A stretch of DNA of 64,000 nt from JANOSH01 sp031415695 (GTDB lineage: Bacteria > Actinomycetota > Acidimicrobiia > Acidimicrobiales > Ilumatobacteraceae), in contig JANOSH010000051.1 in assembly GCA_031415695.1 (NCBI GenBank), positions 242,409 through 306,408 on the forward strand, written 5' to 3'. Each line of letters begins with the position of its first letter. Within the stretch, counting starts at the first letter, position 1. Positions 1 through 7,216 of this stretch are shown one piece after another. The translations under genes were made by a program, and so were the position numbers. A model generated the notes under the pieces. That model saw only the letters and a list, made by a program, of their open reading frames with translations. It was not told the DNA's origin and made no database searches.

Positions 1-425
1 TTCAGCTTGAACGTAGAGGCCTGCATGGTGACCGGGTTGCCCGACAGCAGGCCTCGACAGGCAACGAGCATGTCTCGAACGGCGGTGAGCGGTGCGGTAC
101 GCTCGATTCCCAACGGCCCGAGGGTAAGGCTTCCTCCGGCACCTACTCCGAGGAAGGCGCGACCACCCGTGAGTTCGTCGAGCGTTGCGATGGCGGTGAC
201 GGTGCTCGACACATGGCGGGTATACGGATTTGTTATTCCCGTGCCGAGGCGGATGTGTCGGGTTGCGAGACCAATTGCCGTAAGGGTGACATAGACATCG
301 CGTGTAGCGAGTCCTTCGTCGTACACCCAACACCGTTCAAAGCCAAGCTGTTCGGCCAACTGTGCCAGGCCAACGATGTCGCCAATGGGTGCTTCGGGTA
401 TGAGGTTGACGCTGCCGCGGAGCAT
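1..425 (-). CDS. LLM-class F420-dependent oxidoreductase (partial, N-terminal part)
   Basis: Only the first 141 codons are present; the gene runs off the left edge. The translation opens with MLRGSVNLIPEAP, continues with QLAEQLGFERCWVYDEG, and has GITNPYTRH and GRAFLGVGAGG. This is the usual N-terminal half of luciferase-like flavin monooxygenases that use coenzyme F420 in actinobacteria. The ATG lies 9 bp after the stop of the yqeC-methyltransferase gene on the same strand, so it is probably the last visible gene of the amidohydrolase-xdhC-yqeB-yqeC operon. No strong ribosome binding site is seen, which fits translational coupling. The substrate cannot be read from the sequence. The context suggests a redox step on an N-heterocycle, which is inference. 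Confidence 0.85.
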   Translation of the reverse strand, partial: MLRGSVNLIPEAPIGDIVGLAQLAEQLGFERCWVYDEGLATRDVYVTLTAIGLATRHIRLGTGITNPYTRHVSSTVTAIATLDELTGGRAFLGVGAGGSLTLGPLGIERTAPLTAVRDMLVACRGLLSGNPVTMQASTFKL

Positions 426-434
426 CGGGCAAGG

Positions 435-1835
435 CTAGCGCCGGCGAATGGTGTGGAACTCGGTGACGTGTCGAAATTCGAACACTTCACCGAGCCCCAT
501 GCGCGTGGGGAGGGCTCGGATGGCGCTGGCGACCAGTGCCTGTTGTTCATCGCCGAGTGCGGCAATGAAGCTGGTGGAGAGCGCGCGTGCGACCAGCATG
601 TCGACAGTGAACAGTGGGTCGAAATTCAAGTGGCCATCGATGACTTGATCGAAACGTTGGTCGTGTCCGAACGCGTCGCGCCAACGCGACGTGTGGTGCG
701 ACGGTGTTGTGCCTCGATACTCAGCGACGACCGCTTCGAACGCGGCCTGCAAGGGATCGTCGGTTCGACGCCTGTTCCACACGAGACCAACTGTGCCGCC
801 CGATCGAATCACCCGGGCGAGTTCGGTGACGGCTCGAGGGGCGTCGAACCAGTGAAAGGCTTGGGCCACTGTGGCAACGTCGACGCTGGCTGGGCCGAGT
901 GGAAGCTGTTCGGCGACACCATCGAGCGCAGCTACGGTTGGGTAGTGCGCGACGAATGCCGAACGTAAGGCGGCCACCGGTTCTACCGCAGTCACATGTG
1001 CGCCGGTTGCAATGAGGGACCGGGTGAACTTGCCGGTTCCCGCGGCAACATCGACGACCTGGCGGTCGGGCCCGAGACCGAGCCCGGTTTCCCCGCACAG
1101 CCAATCGTCGAGCTGTGCCGGATAGTCGGGTCGGCCCGCCACGTAGGTATCAGCCGCGCGGTTGTAACCGACATCGGCAGCTTGGTGGACGCCTCGGCCG
1201 AGGTCGACCTGCACCGCCGTGACGCCAAACCGGGTCAGTTCCAGGGCGACAGCGCGAGCCTTGGGCTCGTCGTCGAGTTGCCGAGTGATCAGAACGATGT
1301 GATGCCGAGCCTGCGTGGGGAGGCCCTTTCGACCCCCATCGGTACTCTGCAGCACCTGGGCGGCGCGTGCTGGCGTCAGCCGGTCGTATGGCGAACAGCC
1401 CGCCAGCGCCGCTACCCGCAGCGGCCGGTGAGCGACATCTTCGATAACCCGGTCGACAGCTTCGGCGGCCATCAAGCACAAGACAAGCGTGGCGCTAGTG
1501 GGGATTGCTGGCTCGTGCGAATCGGGAGCCTTGACGAGTCGGTGACGTGCTCCGTCAGCCTCGACCAATACGTAGTCGAACTGTTTCGACAAGTCGCCGA
1601 CTTCAGCGGGGGTGAGCCCAACGAGCTTGTCGCCCTTACGACCCTTGACCACAACGTTTCGACCGAGTTCCTGGCCGACGCCAAGATGGGTGGTCGTCGT
1701 GATCACTACCGACCGGCCGTCGGCAACCAGTTCGTCGTATAACCGGTGGATCAATGTGGTCTTGCCGCCGGCCCCGACAACGGCGATAACTTCTCGCTGG
1801 CCAAGTTGGAAGATGGTGGCGAGCTTTTCGGTCAT
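435..1835 (-). CDS. yqeC: YqeC-like selenium-hydroxylase accessory protein fused to a SAM-dependent methyltransferase
   Basis: This 466-residue protein joins two domains. Residues 1-215 match YqeC, the accessory protein of selenium-dependent molybdenum hydroxylases: a P-loop AVVGAGGKTTLIHRL (residues 18-32), ITTTTHLG near 45-52 and VEADGARHRLVKAP near 91-104. Residues about 222-466 form a class I methyltransferase, starting at GYNRAADTYVAGRPDYP with SAM motif I VDVAAGTGKF (261-270) and AFHWFDAPRA further on. YqeC is normally a stand-alone protein of about 230-250 residues, so the fusion is unusual. One continuous frame spans both halves. The ATG at 1835 overlaps the yqeB stop as ATGA, so an upstream in-frame start was not used. 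The methyltransferase substrate is unknown, and the fusion could tie a methylation step to cofactor maturation (inference). Confidence 0.85.
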   Translation of the reverse strand: MTEKLATIFQLGQREVIAVVGAGGKTTLIHRLYDELVADGRSVVITTTTHLGVGQELGRNVVVKGRKGDKLVGLTPAEVGDLSKQFDYVLVEADGARHRLVKAPDSHEPAIPTSATLVLCLMAAEAVDRVIEDVAHRPLRVAALAGCSPYDRLTPARAAQVLQSTDGGRKGLPTQARHHIVLITRQLDDEPKARAVALELTRFGVTAVQVDLGRGVHQAADVGYNRAADTYVAGRPDYPAQLDDWLCGETGLGLGPDRQVVDVAAGTGKFTRSLIATGAHVTAVEPVAALRSAFVAHYPTVAALDGVAEQLPLGPASVDVATVAQAFHWFDAPRAVTELARVIRSGGTVGLVWNRRRTDDPLQAAFEAVVAEYRGTTPSHHTSRWRDAFGHDQRFDQVIDGHLNFDPLFTVDMLVARALSTSFIAALGDEQQALVASAIRALPTRMGLGEVFEFRHVTEFHTIRRR

Positions 1836-2626
1836 CGGAGTGTGAGGACCGCTTCGAGGACCCCGCCGCCAACGGCAAGGGCCTTGTCGCTGATCTCGAA
1901 GCATGCGTCGTGATCGATGCGAGGGTCGACATCGCCGATCTTGAGCCCGGCCGTCACGTGGGTACCAGACCGCACGAGGCCTCGAATCATCCCATCGAAG
2001 GGTGCAACGACACTGCCGTCGGTAAGCCCCTCGATGTGGCCTAGGAGCTGCCCCTCGGTGACGGTGTCACCAATCGCTGATCGCCACACGGCAATGCCTT
2101 CGACGGATGAACGAAGTACCCGCTCGGCCCCCCTCCCGCCGATCTCGCCCGGTGTGCCAGTGTTGGCCAGGGCCGACCCGCTCCAAATGGCTCGACCAAG
2201 ACGGTGGCCACGCATCGTTTCGATCACCACATGGCAGTCGAGTGCGGCAGTGAATCCGGGTCCAAGACCGACCACCAATGGCGCATCGTCGAGGGTGGTG
2301 TCGATGTTGCGTTTGGCGAGCCGAGCGTCGATGACGATGTCGGCTCCTAGGTCAGGCAATGTCGGGCTAATGATCACGGCAACGACACCGCGCTGAGTCA
2401 GGGCGACGGCGTTGTTAGCCGTGGTGTATTCGCCCACCATGGATTCGATCTCGACTCGCTGTTCGTGAACAGCGCTCGACAATGATACTGCCCGGCGAAC
2501 CGATAAGGGATGTGCCAGCTCGCAAACGACCACCGGGAACCCTGCACGGTGTAACCGCCAGACGACGCCGGTGGCTAGGTCGCCGCCGCCGCGCACGACG
2601 ACAAGCCGGTTAGGTGGCGCTCGCAC
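1832..2626 (-). CDS. yqeB: YqeB-family selenium-dependent molybdenum hydroxylase system protein
   Basis: This 264-residue protein carries the YqeB signature: a Rossmann-like start VVVRGGGDLATGVVWRLHRA, then ELAHPLSVRRAVSLSSAVHE, VIDARLAKRN and VGLGPGFTAALDCHVVIET. The C-terminal part (GQLLGHIEGLTDGSVVAPFDGMI in outline) resembles a biotinyl/lipoyl-like barrel, as usual for the family. YqeB occurs with YqeC and SelD in genomes with labile-selenium molybdenum hydroxylases and is thought to act in cofactor maturation rather than catalysis. The GTG at 2626 is chosen because it overlaps the end of xdhC by 17 bp and precedes the conserved start; the longer in-frame extension would cover xdhC coding sequence. 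The 3' end overlaps yqeC as ATGA, so the two are translationally coupled. Confidence 0.88.
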   Translation of the reverse strand: MRAPPNRLVVVRGGGDLATGVVWRLHRAGFPVVVCELAHPLSVRRAVSLSSAVHEQRVEIESMVGEYTTANNAVALTQRGVVAVIISPTLPDLGADIVIDARLAKRNIDTTLDDAPLVVGLGPGFTAALDCHVVIETMRGHRLGRAIWSGSALANTGTPGEIGGRGAERVLRSSVEGIAVWRSAIGDTVTEGQLLGHIEGLTDGSVVAPFDGMIRGLVRSGTHVTAGLKIGDVDPRIDHDACFEISDKALAVGGGVLEAVLTLR

Positions 2627-3386
2627 GACGACTTTGGACGATCTCGGCCATGATCGACACCGCAATCTCACGCGGTGTTTCGGCCGCAATTTCGAGACCG
2701 ATGGGCGAACGCAAACGTGCGAGTTGCTCGAGGGTACTGCCGCGTTCCTTGAGTCGTTCAACCGTAGTGGCGAAGCGACGCTTGGACCCCATGACGCCCA
2801 CGCTTCGAGCCGAGGAGGCCAAGATCACCGGCAAGATTTCGAGATCGACCCCAACGTTTCTGGTTACCAAAACGACATCGGTATTGGAGGTGATCGGCGC
2901 GCTCGCGACGACGTCGGCAATCGGTCCGGCGCAGCGAACGTCGGCATGTGGCAACAGGTCGGCTGTGACCAGTTCAGCTCGATCATCGGCGGCGACAACA
3001 CGAAATCCCATCCAGTGGGCGAGGTCAATGACGGCACGGCCAACGTGCCCGCATCCAATCACGTAGATAGTTGCATCGGGGCTCAATGGCTCCACGTAGA
3101 TCTCTACCTCTCCTCCGCATACACCCGGGTCACCAACGCCGGGATCAAGCAGTTCATAGCTCAATTTGATGGCGATACCGGTACGCAGTGATTCGAGTGC
3201 GGCTGCGATGACTCGTGACTCCATCTCGCCGCCGCCGACTGTGCCCGACGTTCGCCCGTCGCCGTATATGACCATTTTGGATCCGGGTCGTCGCGGGACA
3301 GAACGCCGAGTCGAGACGACGGTTGCCAGCGCGACCACCTCGCCGCGATCGACCGCAGCGAGCGCTTCGCGATAGAGCGCAGTCAT
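2610..3386 (-). CDS. xdhC: XdhC/CoxI-family molybdenum hydroxylase maturation protein
   Basis: This 258-residue protein has the two-part XdhC layout. The N-terminal XdhC_CoxI domain contains ATVVSTRRSVPRRPGSKM, GTVGGGEMESRVI and DPGVCGGEVEIYVEPL with the family cysteine. The C-terminal Rossmann domain starts at IYVIGCGHVGRAVIDLA and ends with GVMGSKRRFATTVERL and RLRSPIGLEIAAETPREIAVSI. XdhC proteins bind molybdenum cofactor and promote insertion of the terminal chalcogen (sulfur, or here possibly selenium) before delivery to the apo-enzyme. The ATG at 3386 overlaps the amidohydrolase stop as ATGA. Its place between the amidohydrolase and yqeB suggests it serves the XdhD-like enzyme encoded about 5 kb away. 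Confidence 0.92.
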   Translation of the reverse strand: MTALYREALAAVDRGEVVALATVVSTRRSVPRRPGSKMVIYGDGRTSGTVGGGEMESRVIAAALESLRTGIAIKLSYELLDPGVGDPGVCGGEVEIYVEPLSPDATIYVIGCGHVGRAVIDLAHWMGFRVVAADDRAELVTADLLPHADVRCAGPIADVVASAPITSNTDVVLVTRNVGVDLEILPVILASSARSVGVMGSKRRFATTVERLKERGSTLEQLARLRSPIGLEIAAETPREIAVSIMAEIVQSRRASAT

Positions 3387-4699
3387 GCGCTGGCCCACAA
3401 TCGCTCGGCTTGTTCGTGGACCCGTGCGCGCATTACCTCGGTGTCGAGTGCAAGCACCTCGCGGTTTCGTACCCTCCATTTGCCCGCAACCATGACGTCG
3501 GTGACGTGGGTATGGTTTCGGTACAAGACGAGTTGGTCGTACAGGTTGTGACTGTGTACCGGTGTTGGAAACCGAGCGTCGACGAGTTGCAAATCGGCGG
3601 CCCACCCAGGTTCGAGACGGCCAACACGGTTGAACCCGAGTGCGTGCGCGCCAGCCTCGGTTGCCATATACAAAACGGTAGCCGCGGGCATGACGCCTGG
3701 ATCGCACAGCCGACCTTTATGGAGCAAGAACGCGCCGCGCATGACCTCGAAGAAGTCGTTGATGTATCCGTCGCTGCCGAGCGCAACGTTCGTCCCGAGC
3801 GCCAGTAGTTCGGGCACCGGCGCTATGCCGCCGCCCACCTCACAGTTCGCCAGTGGCATGTGCACGCACTGCACGTCATGTGTCGCAAGCAGCATGCGTT
3901 CACGCTCCGACAGCTGCACACATTGGCTTGCGAGGAACCGGTTCGATAGTACGCCCAGCGTGTCGTAGTACTCCACTGTTCGTTGGCCGATGTTGTCGAG
4001 GCACCATTGAGCCTCGTGGGTACCTTCGTTGCAATGGGCGTGCACGTTGACGCCTAGTTCGTGGCCCAGCGCGAAAGCTTGTTCGATGAAGGGAGCCGAA
4101 CAGGTGAAGGTGGTGTGATAGCACATCAACCCACCGACAAGGCTGGCGTCGTGGCGGCACGCTTCGATGAGACGCCGATTTTCGAGGAGGCCGAGTTGCC
4201 CGTTCGCTGCTGACACTCGTTCGGTGGCCTCGAAGCTGAGTAGCCCGCGAAGTCCTCGTGCTTCCACGAGTTCCTTTTGAGCGAGCAGAGCGTCGGGGAT
4301 GGCGAATGGCGCTTCCAGGATGTCGTAGAAGCTGGTGACCCCTGAGCGAAGCATCTCGTAGCAGGCCCAGTCGGTTGCCGCCACGATCATGTCGTGATCG
4401 AGGACGTCCTCGATTTTCGGCCACCAGAAGTCGTCGAGGAAGCTCCAGAATCCCGACGGGGCGTTTGCGAGGGGAATGCCGTGGGCGAGTACGCCGTACG
4501 TATGGGTGTGGGCGTTGACAAAGCCTGGCATTAGTACATGGTTGAAGGCATGCACCACATCGTCGTTGGGGTAGTCGACAAGTAGCGTGGCGTGCGGCCC
4601 GGTGGCGGTGATGTCACCATCGACGACTCGCACGCCCCAGTCTCGGTGTGGGGTCTGCGTTGGGGTCGCTATGAACCATGCAGCGAGAATCAGCGTCAC
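3383..4699 (-). CDS. Amidohydrolase, ATZ/TRZ/guanine-deaminase-like
   Basis: This is a 438-residue metal-dependent hydrolase of the amidohydrolase superfamily. Metal motif HxH is in LMPGFVNAHTHTYG, later ligands are in NVHAHCNEGTHE and LGSDGYINDFFEV, and the small beta-sandwich is formed by both termini (VVDGDITATGPHA; GRLEPGWAADLQLVD). The family deaminates purines, triazines or related rings. It heads the operon with xdhC, yqeB and yqeC, so the substrate is probably an N-heterocycle. The start is uncertain: the annotated GTG at 4699 sits inside a GAAGGAGTGACG stretch, so its ribosome binding site would overlap it. Initiation a few codons downstream is possible. It differs from the SsnA-type gene at 16902-17975 and from the amidohydrolase at 18968-20293. 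Confidence 0.85.
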   Translation of the reverse strand: MTLILAAWFIATPTQTPHRDWGVRVVDGDITATGPHATLLVDYPNDDVVHAFNHVLMPGFVNAHTHTYGVLAHGIPLANAPSGFWSFLDDFWWPKIEDVLDHDMIVAATDWACYEMLRSGVTSFYDILEAPFAIPDALLAQKELVEARGLRGLLSFEATERVSAANGQLGLLENRRLIEACRHDASLVGGLMCYHTTFTCSAPFIEQAFALGHELGVNVHAHCNEGTHEAQWCLDNIGQRTVEYYDTLGVLSNRFLASQCVQLSERERMLLATHDVQCVHMPLANCEVGGGIAPVPELLALGTNVALGSDGYINDFFEVMRGAFLLHKGRLCDPGVMPAATVLYMATEAGAHALGFNRVGRLEPGWAADLQLVDARFPTPVHSHNLYDQLVLYRNHTHVTDVMVAGKWRVRNREVLALDTEVMRARVHEQAERLWASA

Positions 4700-4741
4700 T
4701 CCTTCATTCTGGCCGCTGTCAGCCTCTATTGTCTCGGCCGC

Positions 4742-5293
4742 GTGGAATCACAAGACAAAGCTGGCTGGCGTTCGTGGGCGAAGCAACGACGCGCCGAGAT
4801 GGGCGAGCCCGACCATGCCACCATCGCTCGTCACGTGTCTGAGTTCCTTGCTACTGCCCCGCCAGGCTGGGTAGTGGGGTACTCGGCGATGCCGGGTGAG
4901 GTGGATCTCAGCTCTGTGTATGCCCGAGCCGATCTTGGTCCGTTTGCCATTACTCGTACGAATCCAGCAGGCCTGCTCACGGTGCACCCAGCCGACAGCG
5001 CCACGCAACGGCATTCGTTCGGCTATTTACAACCGCCAAGTGACGCGCCTCGGATCCCCCTGACTGATCTTGTCGTCGTGCTGGTGCCCGGCCTGGTTTT
5101 CGATCGTGCTGGGGGCCGGCTCGGGTTTGGCGCCGGGTACTACGATCGGTTGCTGTGCCGACTCGACCCCGGCGTGCTTCGGGTTGGCATCGTGCGGGAA
5201 TCGATGATCGTCGATCGACTAGTGGTGGAAGATCACGACGTGTCTATGACGCATCTCGCCAGCGAGGTTGGAGTGCGTTCGGTTCATGGCTGA
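4742..5293 (+). CDS. 5-formyltetrahydrofolate cyclo-ligase
   Basis: This 183-residue enzyme converts 5-formyl-THF to 5,10-methenyl-THF with ATP, in folate salvage. The C-terminal signature is clear: LVPGLVFDRAGGRLGFGAGY followed by YDRLL, with PLTDLVVVLVPGL before it. The GTG at 4742 is preferred because the residues that follow (QDKAGWRSWAKQRRAEM) match the basic N-terminal helix of the family; an ATG at 4799 would delete that helix. It is divergent from the amidohydrolase, with 42 bp between the starts, so the two promoters must be packed together or overlap. The folate cycle has no obvious link to the neighbouring hydroxylase genes. Confidence 0.9.
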   Translation: MESQDKAGWRSWAKQRRAEMGEPDHATIARHVSEFLATAPPGWVVGYSAMPGEVDLSSVYARADLGPFAITRTNPAGLLTVHPADSATQRHSFGYLQPPSDAPRIPLTDLVVVLVPGLVFDRAGGRLGFGAGYYDRLLCRLDPGVLRVGIVRESMIVDRLVVEDHDVSMTHLASEVGVRSVHG

Positions 5294-5371
5294 AGGCTGA
5301 CGTGTTCGGCTAGACGGCATTGTGCTAGTGAGTGTCGCCCCTGCGCTTCTGGCGTGTCAGCGATGCGTTCA

Positions 5372-5539
5372 CTAGTAGAGCCATGACAGCTTGCGAGCTG
5401 TTTCAAGGACCCGCGACTTGAACGGTTCGGGAACCTCGTCCCAAGAACGGATTGTACTTGCATCGACGGCATCGGCCCGCTCCTGCGGGGTCATCGTGTC
5501 CATGTCGGCAGCGGTGACGATCCGTCCTTCGTTGGTCAT
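5372..5539 (-). CDS. Small conserved actinobacterial protein, 55 aa, unknown function
   Basis: The 55-residue product begins MTNEGRIVTAADMDTMTPQE and ends VPEPFKSRVLETARKLSWLY. It is acidic, probably helical and soluble, with no signal peptide or membrane segment. Short actinobacterial proteins with this pattern (a 'MTPQERADAV' block followed by 'P..FK.RV...') are familiar but functionally unassigned. The ATG at 5539 is preceded within 2-23 bp by a perfect 7-bp inverted repeat described separately. The longer upstream reading frame has no plausible protein character. The gene is convergent with the cyclo-ligase, 78 bp away, and I see no strong terminator in that gap. Confidence 0.6.
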   Translation of the reverse strand: MTNEGRIVTAADMDTMTPQERADAVDASTIRSWDEVPEPFKSRVLETARKLSWLY

Positions 5540-5540
5540 G

Positions 5541-5562
5541 CTAGGAGTGTACCGGCTCCTAG
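5541..5562 (-). promoter_or_regulatory. Inverted repeat just upstream of the 55-aa gene
   Basis: CTAGGAG at 5541-5547 and CTCCTAG at 5556-5562 form a perfect 7-bp inverted repeat with an 8-bp spacer, ending 1 bp before the ATG at 5539. On the transcript the only AGGAG is in the distal arm, paired with its complement beside the start codon. It could be a DNA operator or an RNA hairpin controlling ribosome access. If transcription starts at the ATG (leaderless), only the operator reading holds. Confidence 0.4.
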
Positions 5563-5859
5563 TGTCGAGGAGTCCGACCCGGTCCTCGCCCGACCAACGA
5601 TCTGCACCGTTTGGCCCGGAAGCGGGCGTTTCGAGAGCGTGGCTCACTCGCTTCTGTGGTGTGTCAAAACTCGCCCTGGCTGGCCTCAAGCTTCAACCGG
5701 GTGCGGGTCGTCGTCGGTCTCTCGGCAAGTTCGCGGGCCAAATCACGATCGCAGTCGAATGTGCGGCACGCCGGGCGATATGGCCGATGCCCACATTTGG
5801 CGCTTCCCCCAATGTGCGCCTCGAATTGATCTGAACGGTCGATACCGACCGGCCAGTTG
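5563..5859. other. Gene-poor spacer between the 55-aa gene and the ATPase gene
   Basis: About 300 bp with no convincing coding sequence in any frame. Open frames crossing it have no recognisable domain, and I saw no RNA gene or clear repeat. It must contain the promoter of the leftward 55-aa gene and the 3' flank of the leftward ATPase gene. Confidence 0.5.
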
Positions 5860-7122
5860 TCACGCCATTGTCTGGAGGTAGCCGACTGGCACAGCGACAA
5901 CTGACCGGTCGGGCATATCTGGCGGTGACAAGTCGATAACGCGCTGACCTTGGTAGATGAGGTAGCCACGGTGGAACGCTGGTCGATTCGCGGTGGCGAA
6001 TGCAAGTAGGCCTTCGGTGTCTGCGGGCCCGACCTGCTCGGCGGATTTGATTTCGATAGGTACAGCTCGCCCGTCGGGGTGTACGAGCAGTAGATCCACC
6101 TCACGTTTTGCCCGGTCGTCACGCCAATGGCGAACGACGATGTGCTGAGGTCCCCACTCGCAACTCGAGGCCAATGTGACCGCTACATCGTTCTCGAGTA
6201 ACGCGCCGACTTCCGTGGGTGTGGCTGGACGGTCGATCATCCGGGCCGCCCACGTCGCTAGGCCAACGTCGGTCGCGTACACGCGTGGGTGTGCTGTCAG
6301 GACGCGGTGTTCGGCGGGTCGATGAGCCTCGGCGCGGAACAGCAAGAAGCACGCCTCGAGCGCTTCGAGATAGGACCGTGCGGTATCGGCTTTGATCTGC
6401 AGTTCGTTAGCCATTCGGCCGATGTTGAGTTGCTGCCCCGGGTTCGAGCCGAGGTACCGAAATGCTCGCATCAACCGTGAGAGATCGACTCGCGACGAGG
6501 TGGGACCGAGAGGAAGCACCGACTCGACGTACGCTCCTAACGCCCGCTCCCACAAGCCAGCATCGCCAGGAACCAGCACGCCCGGCATCCCCGGTAGCCC
6601 GCCACGCCGCCAGTCGGCTGGCGCGGACTGCACGTCGCTCATGAAGACCGGAATGGCGTCGCTGAAGAGCCGTTCAGCGATCGGCACCAGGTTTCCGGCG
6701 CGTTCGCTCTGCGTCAGTGGCCACATTCTCAATCGCAGAGAGCGGCCAGCAAGCGGATCGCTACCACCGAGTTGGTGACGGCCAAGCCGGGCAGAGCCAG
6801 TGAGAATGAACTGTCCGGCCACACCACCGCGATCATCGACGATTCGCTTAACCCAGATAGCTAGCTCGGGCAGGAGTTGGGCTTCATCAATGATCGCCGG
6901 CGTTGCTAGTGCGGCCAGATACCGAATCGGATCGAGTTGAATCGCTGCGAGCAAACCGGGATCGGTGAGATCGAGCGGAGCCGACCATCCGGCTGCGGCC
7001 GCCATGGCCCGACACGTCGTCGATTTCCCGACCGCTCGGCCACCTTCGACGATGACCACGGGGAACGCGGCCATTGCACGTTCGATCGCGTTCTCGATTC
7101 CACGTCGAACGATTTCGGCCAC
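5860..7122 (-). CDS. P-loop ATPase of the AAA_14 / DUF4143 family
   Basis: This 420-residue protein has a Walker A site VVIVEGGRAVGKSTT (residues 22-36), Walker B-like PAIIDEAQLLPEL near residue 80, a sensor region QFILTGSARLGR, and a C-terminal DUF4143 domain. The end of that domain reads REVDLLLVHPDGRAVPIEIKS, where D and ExK resemble a PD-(D/E)xK nuclease core. Such ATPases are common, patchily distributed accessory genes often linked to toxin-like or mobile loci; their reaction is not established. The start is GTG at 7122, with only a weak ribosome binding site. The gene stands alone and is preceded by a striking inverted repeat (7148-7196). It is probably acquired, judging from family behaviour rather than a measured base-composition shift. 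Confidence 0.88.
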   Translation of the reverse strand: MAEIVRRGIENAIERAMAAFPVVIVEGGRAVGKSTTCRAMAAAAGWSAPLDLTDPGLLAAIQLDPIRYLAALATPAIIDEAQLLPELAIWVKRIVDDRGGVAGQFILTGSARLGRHQLGGSDPLAGRSLRLRMWPLTQSERAGNLVPIAERLFSDAIPVFMSDVQSAPADWRRGGLPGMPGVLVPGDAGLWERALGAYVESVLPLGPTSSRVDLSRLMRAFRYLGSNPGQQLNIGRMANELQIKADTARSYLEALEACFLLFRAEAHRPAEHRVLTAHPRVYATDVGLATWAARMIDRPATPTEVGALLENDVAVTLASSCEWGPQHIVVRHWRDDRAKREVDLLLVHPDGRAVPIEIKSAEQVGPADTEGLLAFATANRPAFHRGYLIYQGQRVIDLSPPDMPDRSVVAVPVGYLQTMA

Positions 7123-7147
7123 GACCTAGCGTAGCACTTTCACCCTC

Positions 7148-7196
7148 TCAACGGGTGTTTTTTCACCGGTTGAGCGGCTGTTTTTGCATTCAACCG
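7148..7196 (-). promoter_or_regulatory. Inverted-repeat operator-like site upstream of the DUF4143 ATPase gene
   Basis: TCAACGGGTG (7148-7157) and CACCGGTTGA (7164-7173) are inverted copies with 9 of 10 positions matching across a spacer of six T residues. A third half-site TCAACCG lies at 7190-7196, also next to a T run (7181-7185). The site ends 26 bp before the GTG start of the ATPase gene, so it lies at promoter distance. Symmetric half-sites with a short A/T spacer suggest a dimeric DNA-binding protein. Self-binding or recognition by the ATPase is conjecture. Confidence 0.55.
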
Positions 7197-7216
7197 AACA
7201 AGTCGGGTTCGCCCGC

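Noticed and set aside
996..1742. A 248-codon frame on the plus strand
   Set aside because: It is antisense to the yqeC-methyltransferase gene and has no domain; a GC-rich shadow frame.
5664..6122. A 152-codon minus-strand frame across the ATPase 3' end and spacer
   Set aside because: Out of phase with the ATPase gene. A cysteine/histidine stretch looked HNH-like at first but the motif spacing does not fit.
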